Assembly (NCBI RefSeq): GCF_005116575.1
Contig: NZ_SWCN01000022.1
Span: 24,468-88,467, forward strand
Reading direction: 5' to 3'
DNA from: Desulforhopalus sp. IMCC35007
GTDB taxonomy: Bacteria > Desulfobacterota > Desulfobulbia > Desulfobulbales > Desulfocapsaceae
DNA: 64,000 nt
Shown here: piece by piece, positions 18,543 to 28,723 of the stretch
How the letters are laid out: each line of letters opens with the position of its first letter
How positions within the stretch are numbered: the stretch's first letter is position 1
Position numbers and translations under genes: made by a program
The notes under the pieces: generated by a model
Database searches by the model: none
Told to the model about the DNA's origin: nothing
What the model saw: the letters and a program-made list of their open reading frames with translations, nothing else

Positions 18543-19891
18543 GCAAGATATGGATCAAAAATCCATTGGCAGTATACACTCTAAATGGTGCAGATGCGGA
18601 TGGTGGAATTGTAGTTACACAAAACCAGATAGTTGAACTTGTCCCCAAAGGATCTGAACCCAAGGCCCCCTGTGATGCAATTTTCGATGCAAGCAAACAT
18701 GTCGTGCTACCAGGGCTTATCAATACCCATCATCATTTCTATCAGACCCTCACCAGAGCAGTGCCTGCTGCCTGCGGCAAGGAGCTTTTTGACTGGCTCA
18801 AAGTACTCTATAACATCTGGGCCAAATTAACCCCCGCACATATAGAAATATCGAGTCGACTGGCCCTTGCCGAGTTATTGCTGTCCGGGTGTACAACCGC
18901 TTCTGACCATCATTACGTCTTTCCGGCGGGTCTGGAACACGCAATTGATTTACAGATCGCAGAAGCCGCAAAACTGGGTATAAGGGTGGCCCTGACCCGT
19001 GGATCAATGAGCCTGTCGATAGAAGACGGAGGCTTACCACCCAAAAGTGTAGTACAAAGCGACGAAGTTATTTTAACTGACAGCGAGCGGCTCATAAAAA
19101 GATATCATCAGCCTGACCCCGGGGCAATGGTACAACTGATACTGGCACCCTGCTCTCCTTTTTCTGTGAGTGAAGCATTAATGGCAGAGACCGCTCGATT
19201 GGCCAGGCGTCACGGAGTCCGACTTCATACACATCTGGCAGAGACCCATGATGAAACCAGTTACTGTGTCGATATTTTTGGAGTTCGCCCTGTCGACTAT
19301 TTAGAGCGGGTGGGTTGGCTAAAGGGCGATGTCTGGCTTGCCCATGGGATTCAGTTTGAGCCTGAGGAAATCAGCAGATTGGGCGCTGCGGGGGTTGGGG
19401 TCAGCCACTGTCCAAGCTCAAACATGGTCTTAGCTTCCGGCATCTGCTCTACTCTCGATCTTGAGGCCGCTGGTTGCCCGGTTGGGCTCGGTGTCGATGG
19501 TTCAGCATCAAATGATTGCTCAAATATCATGCAGGAAGTTCGTCAGGCACTCCTCCTGCAGCGTCTGAAATATGGTGCAGGCAGGGTCTCTCATCTAGAT
19601 GCATTGCGCTGGGGTACTCAGGGGTCGGCTCGCTGTTTGGGGCGGGATGACTTAGGTGAAATCAGTCCCGGAAAACAGGCCGACCTGGCTCTCTTTACAT
19701 TGGATGAGTTGCGATTCTCAGGTTCAGGCGATCCTTTGGCAGCATTGGTTATGTGCGGAGCACACAGGGCCGACTATGTAATGGTTGCGGGTAAGTGGGT
19801 GGTAAAGGAGGGCGAAATACCCGGCTTGGATTTAGAGCAACTGATGAGCGAACATTCCGGTCTGGCCAAGAACTTATTGATGGCAACGTAA
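18539..19891 (+). CDS. 8-oxoguanine deaminase
   Basis: This 450-residue ATZ/TRZ-type amidohydrolase has INTHHHFYQTLTRA near 62, DHHYVFPAG near 122, HTHLAETHDE near 230, a LAHGIQF segment near 265 and CPSSNMVLASG then DGSASND near 320. These agree with the 8-oxoguanine deaminase group (EC 3.5.4.32), which turns 8-oxoguanine into urate. That product fits directly into the purine cluster across the divergent promoter. The start overlaps the stop of the chaperone gene (ATGA). Isoguanine or other amino-purine deamination is a possible alternative. Confidence 0.87.
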   Translation: MSKIWIKNPLAVYTLNGADADGGIVVTQNQIVELVPKGSEPKAPCDAIFDASKHVVLPGLINTHHHFYQTLTRAVPAACGKELFDWLKVLYNIWAKLTPAHIEISSRLALAELLLSGCTTASDHHYVFPAGLEHAIDLQIAEAAKLGIRVALTRGSMSLSIEDGGLPPKSVVQSDEVILTDSERLIKRYHQPDPGAMVQLILAPCSPFSVSEALMAETARLARRHGVRLHTHLAETHDETSYCVDIFGVRPVDYLERVGWLKGDVWLAHGIQFEPEEISRLGAAGVGVSHCPSSNMVLASGICSTLDLEAAGCPVGLGVDGSASNDCSNIMQEVRQALLLQRLKYGAGRVSHLDALRWGTQGSARCLGRDDLGEISPGKQADLALFTLDELRFSGSGDPLAALVMCGAHRADYVMVAGKWVVKEGEIPGLDLEQLMSEHSGLAKNLLMAT

Positions 19892-20044
19892 CCCCTATAG
19901 ACGGGAGATAAGTAGTTCAGAAGTTTCCAAAGAACACTTTTTGGGTACCCCCTGAGAGGGGATAACAGTTGGACCTACTTCGTTGATAAAATGTAAGAAT
20001 AACAAAATGAACGGGCCCCCAAAGGTGATCTGTTTTTTGATTAA

Positions 20045-21004
<960 letters not shown>

Positions 21005-21084
21005 TGTCAGAGCAGAAGAATAATTAAAGGAAAAAATAGTCACTAACTCATTAACATACTGATAAATCTCTCATAAACAACATT

Positions 21085-22341
21085 ATGAATTTAAAACGTG
21101 TAGTTGTTACAGGGCTAGGAGCACTTACTCCACTGGGAAATACTTTTCAGGAAACCTGGAAAGCTATGATAGACGGGGTGAGTGGTGCCGCTTCCATAAC
21201 AAATTTTGATGCAAGCAATTTCAAAACACAGTTTGCCTGCGAAGTAAAAAACTTCAACCCCACAGACTATTTTGATATAAAAGAAGCAAAAAAATATGAC
21301 CTTTGCAGTCAATTTGGAATTGTGGCTGCTGATATGGCAATTGCCGATAGTGCGTTGGACCTGGGAAAAGAAGATCTAGAAAGAATAGGTGTGATCTGGG
21401 GCTCTGGTATTGGAGGTTTGAAAACTTTTTCAGACGAAGTCAGTGCTTTTGCCAAAGGTGGCGGAAAACCGCGTTTTAGCCCATTCTTCATCCCTAAAAT
21501 GATAGCCAATATTACAGGTGGACATGTTTCAATGAGACATGGCTTCATGGGACCCAACTATACGGTTGTATCTGCGTGTGCCTCATCAACCAATGCAATG
21601 GCAGACGCTTTTAACTATATTCGTTTAGGAAAAGCAGAAATATTTGTAACTGGTGGTAGTGAAGCTTCAATTTTTGAGGCAGGTATGGGTGGTTTTAATG
21701 CCATGCGCGCCTGTTCCACCAGAAACGATGCCCCACAGATTGCCTCAAGGCCTTTTGATAAAAACCGCGACGGATTTGTTATGGGCGAAGGAGGCGTAGG
21801 TCTTATTTTTGAGGAGTTGGAACACGCCCTGGGCCGTAACGCAAAAATATATGCCGAAGTTGCTGGTACAGGTCTTTCGGGGGATGCACACCATATGACG
21901 GCACCTCATCCGGAAGGAACTGGCGCTGTAAAGTCCATGCGCGATGCCATTGAAGATGCTGGTTTAAATATCAATGATGTTGATCACATAAATACACATG
22001 GCACCTCGACTCCAGTTGGTGATATTGCAGAGTCAAAAGCCATTCTGAAACTTTTTGGTGCACACGCTAAGGACATTTATGTAAATTCTACGAAATCGAT
22101 GACAGGCCACCTTTTAGGCGCAGCTGGGGCAATCGAGGGATTGGCTACCATTATGGCTATTCATGATGGTATAATTCCTCCGACAATAAACTTCGAAGAA
22201 AAAGACGAGAACATTGATTACGATTCTATTCAATTTGTATTCAACAAAGCAATAAAAGCTGAAATCGAAGTAGCGCTAAGTAATACCTTCGGCTTTGGTG
22301 GACATAACGCCTCAATAGCATTCAAGAAATTCAGACAATAG
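21085..22341 (+). CDS. fabF: 3-oxoacyl-ACP synthase II (FabF), Bacteroidota-like
   Basis: This 418-residue ketoacyl synthase has the catalytic triad Cys165 (VVSACASST), His305 (NTHGTSTP) and His342/His407 region with Lys337 (STKSMTGH, GFGGHN). It condenses malonyl-ACP with acyl-ACP in fatty acid elongation. The N-terminal MNLKRVVVTGLGALTPLGNT and the FKTQFACEVKNF segment are what I know from Bacteroidota FabF, not from proteobacterial ones. The gene is A+T-rich, and there is no Shine-Dalgarno site before its ATG (AAACAACATT), unlike nearly all neighbours. It stands alone with no other fab genes and ends in its own terminator. Gene transfer is likely but not proven. Confidence 0.92.
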   Translation: MNLKRVVVTGLGALTPLGNTFQETWKAMIDGVSGAASITNFDASNFKTQFACEVKNFNPTDYFDIKEAKKYDLCSQFGIVAADMAIADSALDLGKEDLERIGVIWGSGIGGLKTFSDEVSAFAKGGGKPRFSPFFIPKMIANITGGHVSMRHGFMGPNYTVVSACASSTNAMADAFNYIRLGKAEIFVTGGSEASIFEAGMGGFNAMRACSTRNDAPQIASRPFDKNRDGFVMGEGGVGLIFEELEHALGRNAKIYAEVAGTGLSGDAHHMTAPHPEGTGAVKSMRDAIEDAGLNINDVDHINTHGTSTPVGDIAESKAILKLFGAHAKDIYVNSTKSMTGHLLGAAGAIEGLATIMAIHDGIIPPTINFEEKDENIDYDSIQFVFNKAIKAEIEVALSNTFGFGGHNASIAFKKFRQ

Positions 22342-22389
22342 GCTTTGTGGACGGCTTAAAATTGCAAGCTAAAAGCAGGGATATTCAAT

Positions 22390-22420
22390 AGACGTGCAGG
22401 TTCGATTAACCTGCACGTCT
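22390..22420 (+). terminator. Intrinsic-type terminator after fabF
   Basis: A 13-base arm AGACGTGCAGGTT (22390-22402) pairs perfectly with 22408-22420 across a 5-base loop, 48 bases after the fabF stop. The T tract downstream is broken (TACTACAATTTTT). Confidence 0.7.
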
Positions 22421-22927
22421 TACTACAATTTTTACATCCTTAAATCTGCGAGTTAGGTTGGAAACTATCAGATCCTAATTCCCTTTCAATTTTTGTTGTA
22501 ATCGAGTCCATCTTTCTTGTCGGTCGACATTTTCAAGCCAACTTTGGTCAGGGTAACAGTAGAGTCCCTGCTGTTTTTCCTCATTTTTAAAGTATTTTTG
22601 GATTTCAGTTGCAGTTGCGCCATTTTATAACGATTCCTCAGACATACGCAGGTCTACCCTGACAGGAACCATCTCGAACGAGCAGCTATCATTCTTTAAA
22701 TGGCATTTTTAGTCCCTGTTTTGACGGATTATTTCACCAGAATATGTACGTGCTAAAATTCATATTATCATCCTTAAAAGCAGACAAAATGTTTGGTTTC
22801 TACTTTTTCTTGAAACATTACTTTAGATTTTGTAATCACATAAGGGTAGAATCGCGCATACTCTTTTACAATCCTGATCTGAGGAATTCGACTTGTAATA
22901 TTTTCGGTGTTTTAGGGAGAGTAATCA
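22421..22927. other. Intergenic region with protein-like remnants on the minus strand
   Basis: About 500 bases between fabF and the acyltransferase gene. On the minus strand, a 44-residue C-terminal-looking stretch (QGLYCYPDQSWLENV, stop at 22475) has no start in its frame. Just upstream in another frame is a second protein-like stretch (SFEMVPVRVDLRMSEES). The Trp-rich composition suggests a decayed or frameshifted gene, which I cannot name. The last 200 bases are A+T-rich and probably carry the acyltransferase promoter. Confidence 0.3.
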
Positions 22928-23833
22928 ATGTTATCGTTTTTACCATCATCAATGCGTGGCATTGTCGCTAGCTGTCTGTTGGTCGCAAATACCTTGCTGC
23001 TGGGACCGCTTTTAATCACAATTTCCCTACTGCGGTTTATTATTCCCCTGCAGGGCTGGCAACGCAGCTGTACTGCAGCTGCAATCCGGATTGCAGAGCT
23101 ATGGATTTCGTCTAATTCGTTGTGGATGAAGCTGACCCAGCAGATGCAATGGGATGTTGAGGGAATTGAACAACTCGAAAAAAATCAATGGTACCTGGTC
23201 TCTTCTAATCATCAATCCTGGGCTGACATACTTATTCTCCAGCATCTGCTTAACCGTAAAATTCCAATGCTCAAGTTTTTCCTTAAGCGGCAATTGATTT
23301 GGGTGCCAGTGATAGGACTCTGCTGGTGGGCTTTAGATTTTCCGTTTATGAAACGTTACAGTAAGGAATATCTTGAGAAGTATCCCCACAAACGAGGGAA
23401 GGATTTTGAGAGTACCCAACGTGCCTGTGAAAAGTTTAAATACCTGCCTGTCACTGTTTTTAATTTTCTCGAAGGCACACGCTTTACTCCTGCAAAGCAC
23501 CAACAACAGGACTCTCCCTACCAATGGCTGCTAAAACCTAAAGCTGGTGGTATTGCTTTTGTTGTTGGTGCTATGGGCGACAATCTCAATGCTTTACTTG
23601 ATGTTACCATCGCATACCCTGAGCACAAGCAACCTTCTTTTTGGGATTTTATGTGCGGTAACGTTAATAGGCTTCGTGTCCGTGTGCAGCAAAAACCAAT
23701 TCCTAAGCAGTTTCTTCATCGTGATTATCGTGAAGATGAAACTTTTCGAAACGAATTCCAACAATGGGTAACCCAACTCTGGCAGGAAAAAGATGCCCTT
23801 TTGGATCAGCTCCATCAACAACCAGGCAGCTAA
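22928..23833 (+). CDS. YihG-like lysophospholipid acyltransferase
   Basis: The 301-residue protein has an N-terminal hydrophobic segment (15-45) and a PlsC-type acyltransferase domain with the catalytic NHQSWADI (H-x4-D) near 95 and FLEGTRFTPAKH near 180. The latter is typical of the YihG/LCLAT subgroup of 1-acylglycerol-3-phosphate acyltransferases. It would acylate lysophospholipids at the inner membrane. GGGAGAG lies 6 bases before the ATG. No operon partner is visible. Confidence 0.88.
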   Translation: MLSFLPSSMRGIVASCLLVANTLLLGPLLITISLLRFIIPLQGWQRSCTAAAIRIAELWISSNSLWMKLTQQMQWDVEGIEQLEKNQWYLVSSNHQSWADILILQHLLNRKIPMLKFFLKRQLIWVPVIGLCWWALDFPFMKRYSKEYLEKYPHKRGKDFESTQRACEKFKYLPVTVFNFLEGTRFTPAKHQQQDSPYQWLLKPKAGGIAFVVGAMGDNLNALLDVTIAYPEHKQPSFWDFMCGNVNRLRVRVQQKPIPKQFLHRDYREDETFRNEFQQWVTQLWQEKDALLDQLHQQPGS

Positions 23834-23927
23834 TTGTATTGGCTTACAAACACCCACCGTCGAGCTCGCAAACAAGCATTTTCCTCACGGCTCTTTTTTT
23901 GGTTAGGGCAGAAGAACAGAGATCATT

Positions 23928-24131
23928 TTACGATTCTGTCCTGTTTTGCCCATCAGTATGTTTCTCAGTTACACAGCAATCGTGACCTGTACCACATTCA
24001 CTACAACTAACGGTCACTTCGTCCTTGATGTCCCCATATTTTTCCCGGAATTCATCAGGCGTCATATTACATATAAGGCCACATCCGCATTCTGGGCATT
24101 CCGATTTGATCTGGTATCTTTCTTTTGCCAT
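23928..24131 (-). CDS. Small Cys-rich zinc-ribbon-like protein
   Basis: A 67-residue protein with CPECGCGLIC at 13-22 and CSECGTGHDCC at 43-53, which looks like a four-cysteine zinc or iron site. AGGAGA lies 7 bases before the ATG, supporting translation. I do not recognise the family. The spacing CPxCG...CSxCG suggests a rubredoxin- or zinc-ribbon-like fold. It lies convergent with the acyltransferase gene. Confidence 0.7.
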   Translation of the reverse strand: MAKERYQIKSECPECGCGLICNMTPDEFREKYGDIKDEVTVSCSECGTGHDCCVTEKHTDGQNRTES

Positions 24132-24760
24132 GTTCTATCTCCTTTGCGTTTTTTATACGAAATCGAATAATTGGTAACGCCAATGCCGATATTTAAAGCC
24201 TTTTCAATGAATGGCGGTTTATTACCGGTCGTTGTCTTCCTTGTCTCAAAATAGCTACATATAATGTCAGAGGTCAGAAAGTTATCATTTGCTTTATTAA
24301 ATAGAGCTTCACCTTGGCCATTAGCTACACAATCGAAGCAGCTCAAATTTAATGTTCACCTCTTGTGCTATCAAGCCTACGTAACGACCCTATTTATCAC
24401 ATAATCTTAATGCACAAGTAGTCAATTCTCCAGTAAAGTATTATTGACAGAAAGACTCAACAAGTTCGGTAACCTCTTTGGTTTTTTGTCATTGTCACGA
24501 CAAATAGATTCCAGGTTTGACAATACCTTATAGTTTCGACACCACATCTGTCGTTCGTCCTTACCCGTCTCCATGATCTATACCTGATCCGATCTCACCT
24601 GAAGGTCCAGGAGATACAGCGACACTTACTACGGTATTACATTACCTGTACATATTCACTTAGCCTTATATGGGCTAAAGATATGAGACAAACTTCAAGA
24701 GGGGAACATTGATCAACATAAATGGCAGAAAAACAGACATCGATTGTCTTGCCATTTAAT
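24132..24760. other. Gene-poor region of about 630 bases
   Basis: No confident gene. A minus-strand frame from an ATG at 24574 to a stop at 24422 (50 residues, containing DERQMWCRNYK) looks mildly protein-like, but has no good ribosome site and no known family. The rest is A+T-rich, with no recognised RNA or repeat. Confidence 0.3.
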
Positions 24761-24937
24761 TTAAAGAACGGTTGCTTTTGTTTTTTTTGTCATCTCCTGA
24801 CCACAACATTGCAGTGGAACATTGCATTTATCTGGTCTAGTAACATCACATCTGCAAGGTGTAACTACTCTTAGCTCCAAACCACATTTTTCACACATAA
24901 ACACTTCACCCTCTTTCATTTCACTGCAGTTAGCCAT
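24761..24937 (-). CDS. Small CxxC protein, desulforedoxin/zinc-ribbon-like
   Basis: This 58-residue gene reads MANCSEMKEGEVF, then CEKCGLELRV, a TPCRCD, and ends PLQCCGQEM plus a basic tail. Cys15/Cys18 and the later Cys pairs form a likely metal site like the N-terminal domain of desulfoferrodoxin and desulforedoxin, though the exact family is not certain. AAGGAG lies 6 bases before the ATG. It is the second small Cys-rich gene within 1 kb on this strand. A role as a metal or electron carrier is inferred. Confidence 0.7.
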   Translation of the reverse strand: MANCSEMKEGEVFMCEKCGLELRVVTPCRCDVTRPDKCNVPLQCCGQEMTKKTKATVL

Positions 24938-25124
24938 TTTGAGCTCCTTTTCATTGTTGAGATTGATGAGCGAGAAATTTTCACGGTGGGTTTAACTATG
25001 CATTCCCAATGCACCCGTTTACATTTCTACATAATGTCAGGGGAACAGTATTTATTGTAACTTCATTTTATTACATGACAATAAAATTCCCCCGATTGAT
25101 TCTCGAGCTTCAATATAAATGTTC

Positions 25125-26903
25125 CTAAAATACCACAAAACATAACCCCATTATAACTGTGGGGAGTAAAGCGTATGCCATCAGTAATATTGGCGAGATA
25201 CCGTTACTAAAATACCCTTTTAACAGCGCCTGGCCTGCTGGGTTAGGTGCGTTGGCGATAACAGTAAGACCGCCACCAGTTACTGCTCCTGCAACTACAG
25301 CATACTTCAAACTATCGGTAAAGCCCGGCACAAGGGTGCTGAGGTAGGTGATGGCAGCGTTATCATTAAAAGCGGTCAATACGGTGGAACTCAACATGAG
25401 TGGTAACTCGCCGAGACTGCCAAGCACAGGGGCAATCCACCAACCTTGAAGCCCACCATGGATCACCAGACCGCCTAAGAAAAAACCAACCAGCATAGGT
25501 GATTTCAGATTAACAGTATTCTGGAATGGCCAGGTAACATGTGAAAATCCGATAAAAAAGAGCATCCCTGATACAAATATTGCTGGATAATGGGCGTTTA
25601 TAATAGTCCAGATCATGAAGATAACATGCACAGCGATAATCCAGCCGGGAACATCGCCACAACGGTTATCCCAATTAGGGTCGTTGAGTTTAGGCCGCTT
25701 ATCTCGGGGCAGCAAACCTGGCACAGAGACGCTCATCTGCTGCATTTTAAGATCTTCAAACTCTTGGTCAAAGGTCTCTTCCAGCAGATCAAAGTCCTCC
25801 TCATCCAGATTAGTGCTGGCAACGAGCGTTGATTCTTTTACCACATGTTTAATCCGGCAGATTTCTTCCTGTAGTTCACGGCCAATACGAACTTCAGCTG
25901 TTTTCAAAACGTTCTTAAGGTGTTCGCTGTGGATATGTTTTTCCTTCAAATCGAGCTTGATCTCAGAAAGCCTGAATTTCTTTTCTAGCCTGATAAGCTC
26001 CTTTTTAAAGACCCAGAACACAATCGTATTGGAAATAATGATTCCAATTATAGCTTTCCACCCAAAGGTCGTGAACATGAACAAGAGATCCCAGTTCCAG
26101 GTGGAGGCCACCATAAGAACAGGCGGGGCTGCAAAATGGGTGAGCGTTCCCCCTACTGAAATATTGACGAAGAGTAGCGCTATGGTGGCATATTTAAATT
26201 TGTTGCTAGGTTTTAACTCATAAAACTTTTGAGCAAGCAGCATTGCAGAAATCGTCATGGCTGCTGGTTCAGTTATGAAGCTGCCCAACAATGGTCCCAG
26301 GGTCATAATGGTCAGCCACCAGGCTGCAAGAGTTCCGTCAAAAATCCCAGCAACTCGGGCCATCAGCTTTTCGGAGAACTTCAAGATAGGCCGTGATGAT
26401 GCAAGAGTCATAATGACTACGACAAACATGGGTTCAATATAGTTTACACCACTTACATACTCTACGAAGGTGTGCCAATCATAAAAGAGAACTATGGCCC
26501 CAGCTAATACAACTGCCCAGAGCCCAAACACGACTTCAACCTCACCTAGAAAGTGAAAGATCTCTGATAATATATGGGTTGAACTTTCCGACTCAAGCCC
26601 CTCTTCAATTCTCTTTTGGTGTTCTCCTTTCCATTTGTGGGCATAAAACAGGAATTTGCTGCTTAAAAAAGTGTGAATGATGGCACAGAGAAAGATGATT
26701 GTTGCAGCCAGGTTGAAGGGTGTATGGCTAATACGATGTTTAAGGATGGCAACGATCCCTTCCAGGTTTGAATCATGGTAGCTTTCAAAAGTTGGAGGGA
26801 AATTGGCAGCACCCTCTTGAGAGGGATACCCTCCCGCTGCATGGATGCTGGTTGCAAAAAGTAGGAAAAGGATCACAAATAATATTTTTGAATATAATTT
26901 CAT
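25125..26903 (-). CDS. Putative Na+/H+ antiporter (PF07399-like) with signal peptide
   Basis: The 592-residue protein starts with a signal-like segment (MKLYSKILFVILFLLFATSI, then HAAGGYPS). It has about 11 membrane segments split by a hydrophilic, coiled-coil-like stretch (residues 310-400). The conserved TEPAAMTISAMLLAQKF near 215 and the GGTLTHFAAPPVLMVAS segment near 255 match the putative Na+/H+ antiporter family 2 (related to NhaD and arsenite-type exchangers). FNDNAAITYLSTL near 520 is the second family motif. It would exchange ions across the inner membrane. It is a single gene with AAGGG just before the ATG. Confidence 0.82.
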   Translation of the reverse strand: MKLYSKILFVILFLLFATSIHAAGGYPSQEGAANFPPTFESYHDSNLEGIVAILKHRISHTPFNLAATIIFLCAIIHTFLSSKFLFYAHKWKGEHQKRIEEGLESESSTHILSEIFHFLGEVEVVFGLWAVVLAGAIVLFYDWHTFVEYVSGVNYIEPMFVVVIMTLASSRPILKFSEKLMARVAGIFDGTLAAWWLTIMTLGPLLGSFITEPAAMTISAMLLAQKFYELKPSNKFKYATIALLFVNISVGGTLTHFAAPPVLMVASTWNWDLLFMFTTFGWKAIIGIIISNTIVFWVFKKELIRLEKKFRLSEIKLDLKEKHIHSEHLKNVLKTAEVRIGRELQEEICRIKHVVKESTLVASTNLDEEDFDLLEETFDQEFEDLKMQQMSVSVPGLLPRDKRPKLNDPNWDNRCGDVPGWIIAVHVIFMIWTIINAHYPAIFVSGMLFFIGFSHVTWPFQNTVNLKSPMLVGFFLGGLVIHGGLQGWWIAPVLGSLGELPLMLSSTVLTAFNDNAAITYLSTLVPGFTDSLKYAVVAGAVTGGGLTVIANAPNPAGQALLKGYFSNGISPILLMAYALLPTVIMGLCFVVF

Positions 26904-27249
26904 TAAGCCCTTACATTCCTTGAATGTATTTTAATTGACTGATTATCTTCTTGATTGAGTATCGTTCTCAAACAGTATTTTATTTCTCAGTGAGCGTGTT
27001 AGAAAACTTTTCAATAGTGCTATTTGGCAAAATATACCAAAGACAGTTGTGACAGGCAAAGTAAAAGGTGCCATTGCACTATCAGTCAGTGACGGGGCAA
27101 GCGTGATGAATTGATATTTCTTCGCTCGTCAGCATACCTCCAATCGATCTGAAAATAATAATCGTAAATCTATTGGATGAATCCAGTAGATACGTCACTC
27201 TTTATATACAAAGAATCAACACATGGAAAAGATGGCGAGCGCAAGTGTT
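26904..27249. other. Intergenic, nothing recognised
   Basis: About 345 A+T-rich bases between the antiporter and a small conserved-looking gene. I see no gene, RNA or clear repeat. The antiporter promoter should be in the right flank of the antiporter start. Confidence 0.4.
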
Positions 27250-27495
27250 CTATTGAAATGAGACATGGCTGGTGACAATACGAGGTTGATCCAGGGAAAT
27301 TTCCTCGGGCTCAATCCGCTGCAACTCCTCAACATTCCAGTTGCCATTACGCTTAAGCAACTCCAGAGCCTTGGCCTTGGACGGTGCCAGCACCGTTACG
27401 TCAGCCTCTAGATAATTTTCCCTGTGGATATGCGGCTCATCCAGCATGGACCAACTGGAAAAGCGTTTGCTGTGCCGCCAGACAAAAAGCAACAT
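27250..27495 (-). CDS. Small hypothetical protein
   Basis: An 81-residue soluble protein starting MLLFVWRHSKRFSSW, followed by ADVTVLAPSKAKALELLKRNGNWNVEELQRI, which reads as a sheet-helix-type domain. GGAGG lies 6 bases before the ATG at 27495, which is why I prefer it to the in-frame start at 27567. No family recognised. The pattern of a mobile b-strand followed by a helix that ends in an Asn-Trp hints at a ligand-binding or signal-sensing domain, but no function can be given. Confidence 0.6.
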   Translation of the reverse strand: MLLFVWRHSKRFSSWSMLDEPHIHRENYLEADVTVLAPSKAKALELLKRNGNWNVEELQRIEPEEISLDQPRIVTSHVSFQ

Positions 27496-27941
27496 CGTTT
27501 TCCTCCGTAAAATAGATAAGGTATAAAACGGGGAAGGAAATATTTTAAATTTCCAGATTGGCTCCATCCATATCTCTTCAATCTTTTAAAACAGTTGAAG
27601 AGACATAGAAAACACCATCACTTTAAAAGAAGTAAATGACCTTAACACGTCCAGTGTATCTCCCTACAATCATGTCTGTTTGTGAATCATTTACATCACC
27701 CAAAGAAACGGTCGCTCCTCAACATATTCAAGTGAGTCAACTGTGACTGAGAGACCCCTGTGCTTATGTTTGATAAAACTAAAAAGAGAACTCTTATAGT
27801 AATCCCTACAGAACTTGAAAATATTTCGCTTTCTTTTTCTCATTCAATGGCCGATATATTCGACGTTGATATCGATGGAGGATTATCATTCTTGTACACA
27901 TTTATTTGGTCGAGACGGGATGATATTATGTTTCACTCTAT

Positions 27942-27983
27942 GAAAAGAGCAAAAGCGGGTTTGAACAATCTTTTGCTCTTTTC
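27942..27983 (-). terminator. Hairpin downstream of the zinc ABC operon
   Basis: GAAAAGAGCAAAAG (27942-27955) pairs over 14 bases with 27970-27983 around a 14-base loop. It lies about 80 bases after the DUF3299 gene stop, and is A/U-rich in the stem without a long T tract outside. The remaining gap (27496-28064) holds no convincing gene; a plus-strand frame at 27760-28005 runs through this hairpin. Confidence 0.45.
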
Positions 27984-28064
27984 ATTGTTTTGTCAGATGC
28001 TTTGATCCCAGGTAAACAACCACATTCCTGATCTTATTCTAATCATTTATACATAGAGTTATGC

Positions 28065-28712
28065 TTACGGTCGATAAGCCTCAATCCTATCAACAGAAAG
28101 GCTGTAGCCGATATTGATATCGCTTGATCCGTCACTGAGATACAGCTCTTTGGAAGAAGATTTTACTTGTAATCTCCCGGTAACAGATACCGGTTTAAAA
28201 AGCTCATCCACTTCGTAGGGTGTTGGGGTGGCCGATACTGCGTAGACTATCTGATTCTGAGGTGGTGGCGGAGTATGTATACAGGCACCAACGTAAGGCA
28301 CCAGTAGGAAGTCAGTTACAGCGTTGCCGGATAAATCAAGGGGGAGCAGGTAGCCGGCGAGTTTGATTTCCTGATTATCAAGCTCTGTATTAACCGCCGA
28401 ATTTCTATTGCGTCTATCAGCTATTATTTTATCAACGTCTATGTCTTTTTTTTGCAGCTCTGGCAAAGCGTTATTCACTTCATCGTAATATTCCTGATTT
28501 TCTGGAGTGACTTCCTTTGGTAAGAATTCCCGGAGATAGATAATATACTCAATAAAGTCGACCTCCTCTTCTGACAGGCCAGCCAAAGGATTGTCTTGAG
28601 CTGGTAATTTCGGTATCAGGTTATCCCATTGAATTTCCTTTATATCTGAACTTTGACATGGTAAAGCGTTAACGCATAACAACAGGGTGATAAGGGGGAG
28701 CAGTCGTTTCAT
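28065..28712 (-). CDS. DUF3299 family exported protein
   Basis: The protein has 215 residues from the ATG at 28712, beginning with a signal peptide (MKRLLPLITLLLCVNALPC). The C-terminal half holds the DUF3299 hallmark ACIHTPPPPQNQIVY near 145 and a b-strand-rich tail. DUF3299 proteins are often encoded beside ABC exporters of the LolCDE/MacB type, as here, and are periplasmic. AAGG lies 8 bases before the ATG; an ATG at 28727 that overlaps the permease stop (ATGA) is an alternative start. It is the last gene of the zinc-type operon. Confidence 0.85.
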   Translation of the reverse strand: MKRLLPLITLLLCVNALPCQSSDIKEIQWDNLIPKLPAQDNPLAGLSEEEVDFIEYIIYLREFLPKEVTPENQEYYDEVNNALPELQKKDIDVDKIIADRRNRNSAVNTELDNQEIKLAGYLLPLDLSGNAVTDFLLVPYVGACIHTPPPPQNQIVYAVSATPTPYEVDELFKPVSVTGRLQVKSSSKELYLSDGSSDINIGYSLSVDRIEAYRP

Positions 28713-28723
28713 GACAAGAACCT

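Noticed and set aside
22399..22411. GGTTCGATTAACC resembling a tRNA T-loop
   Set aside because: It is the loop end of the fabF terminator hairpin, and no tRNA cloverleaf can be drawn around it.
24062..24346. Minus-strand frame of 94 codons overlapping the Cys-rich 67-residue gene
   Set aside because: It overlaps a better gene with a clear ribosome site and has no recognisable family.
27760..28005. Plus-strand frame of 81 codons between the small hypothetical and DUF3299 genes
   Set aside because: It runs through a 14-base-pair terminator-like hairpin and has no ribosome site or family.
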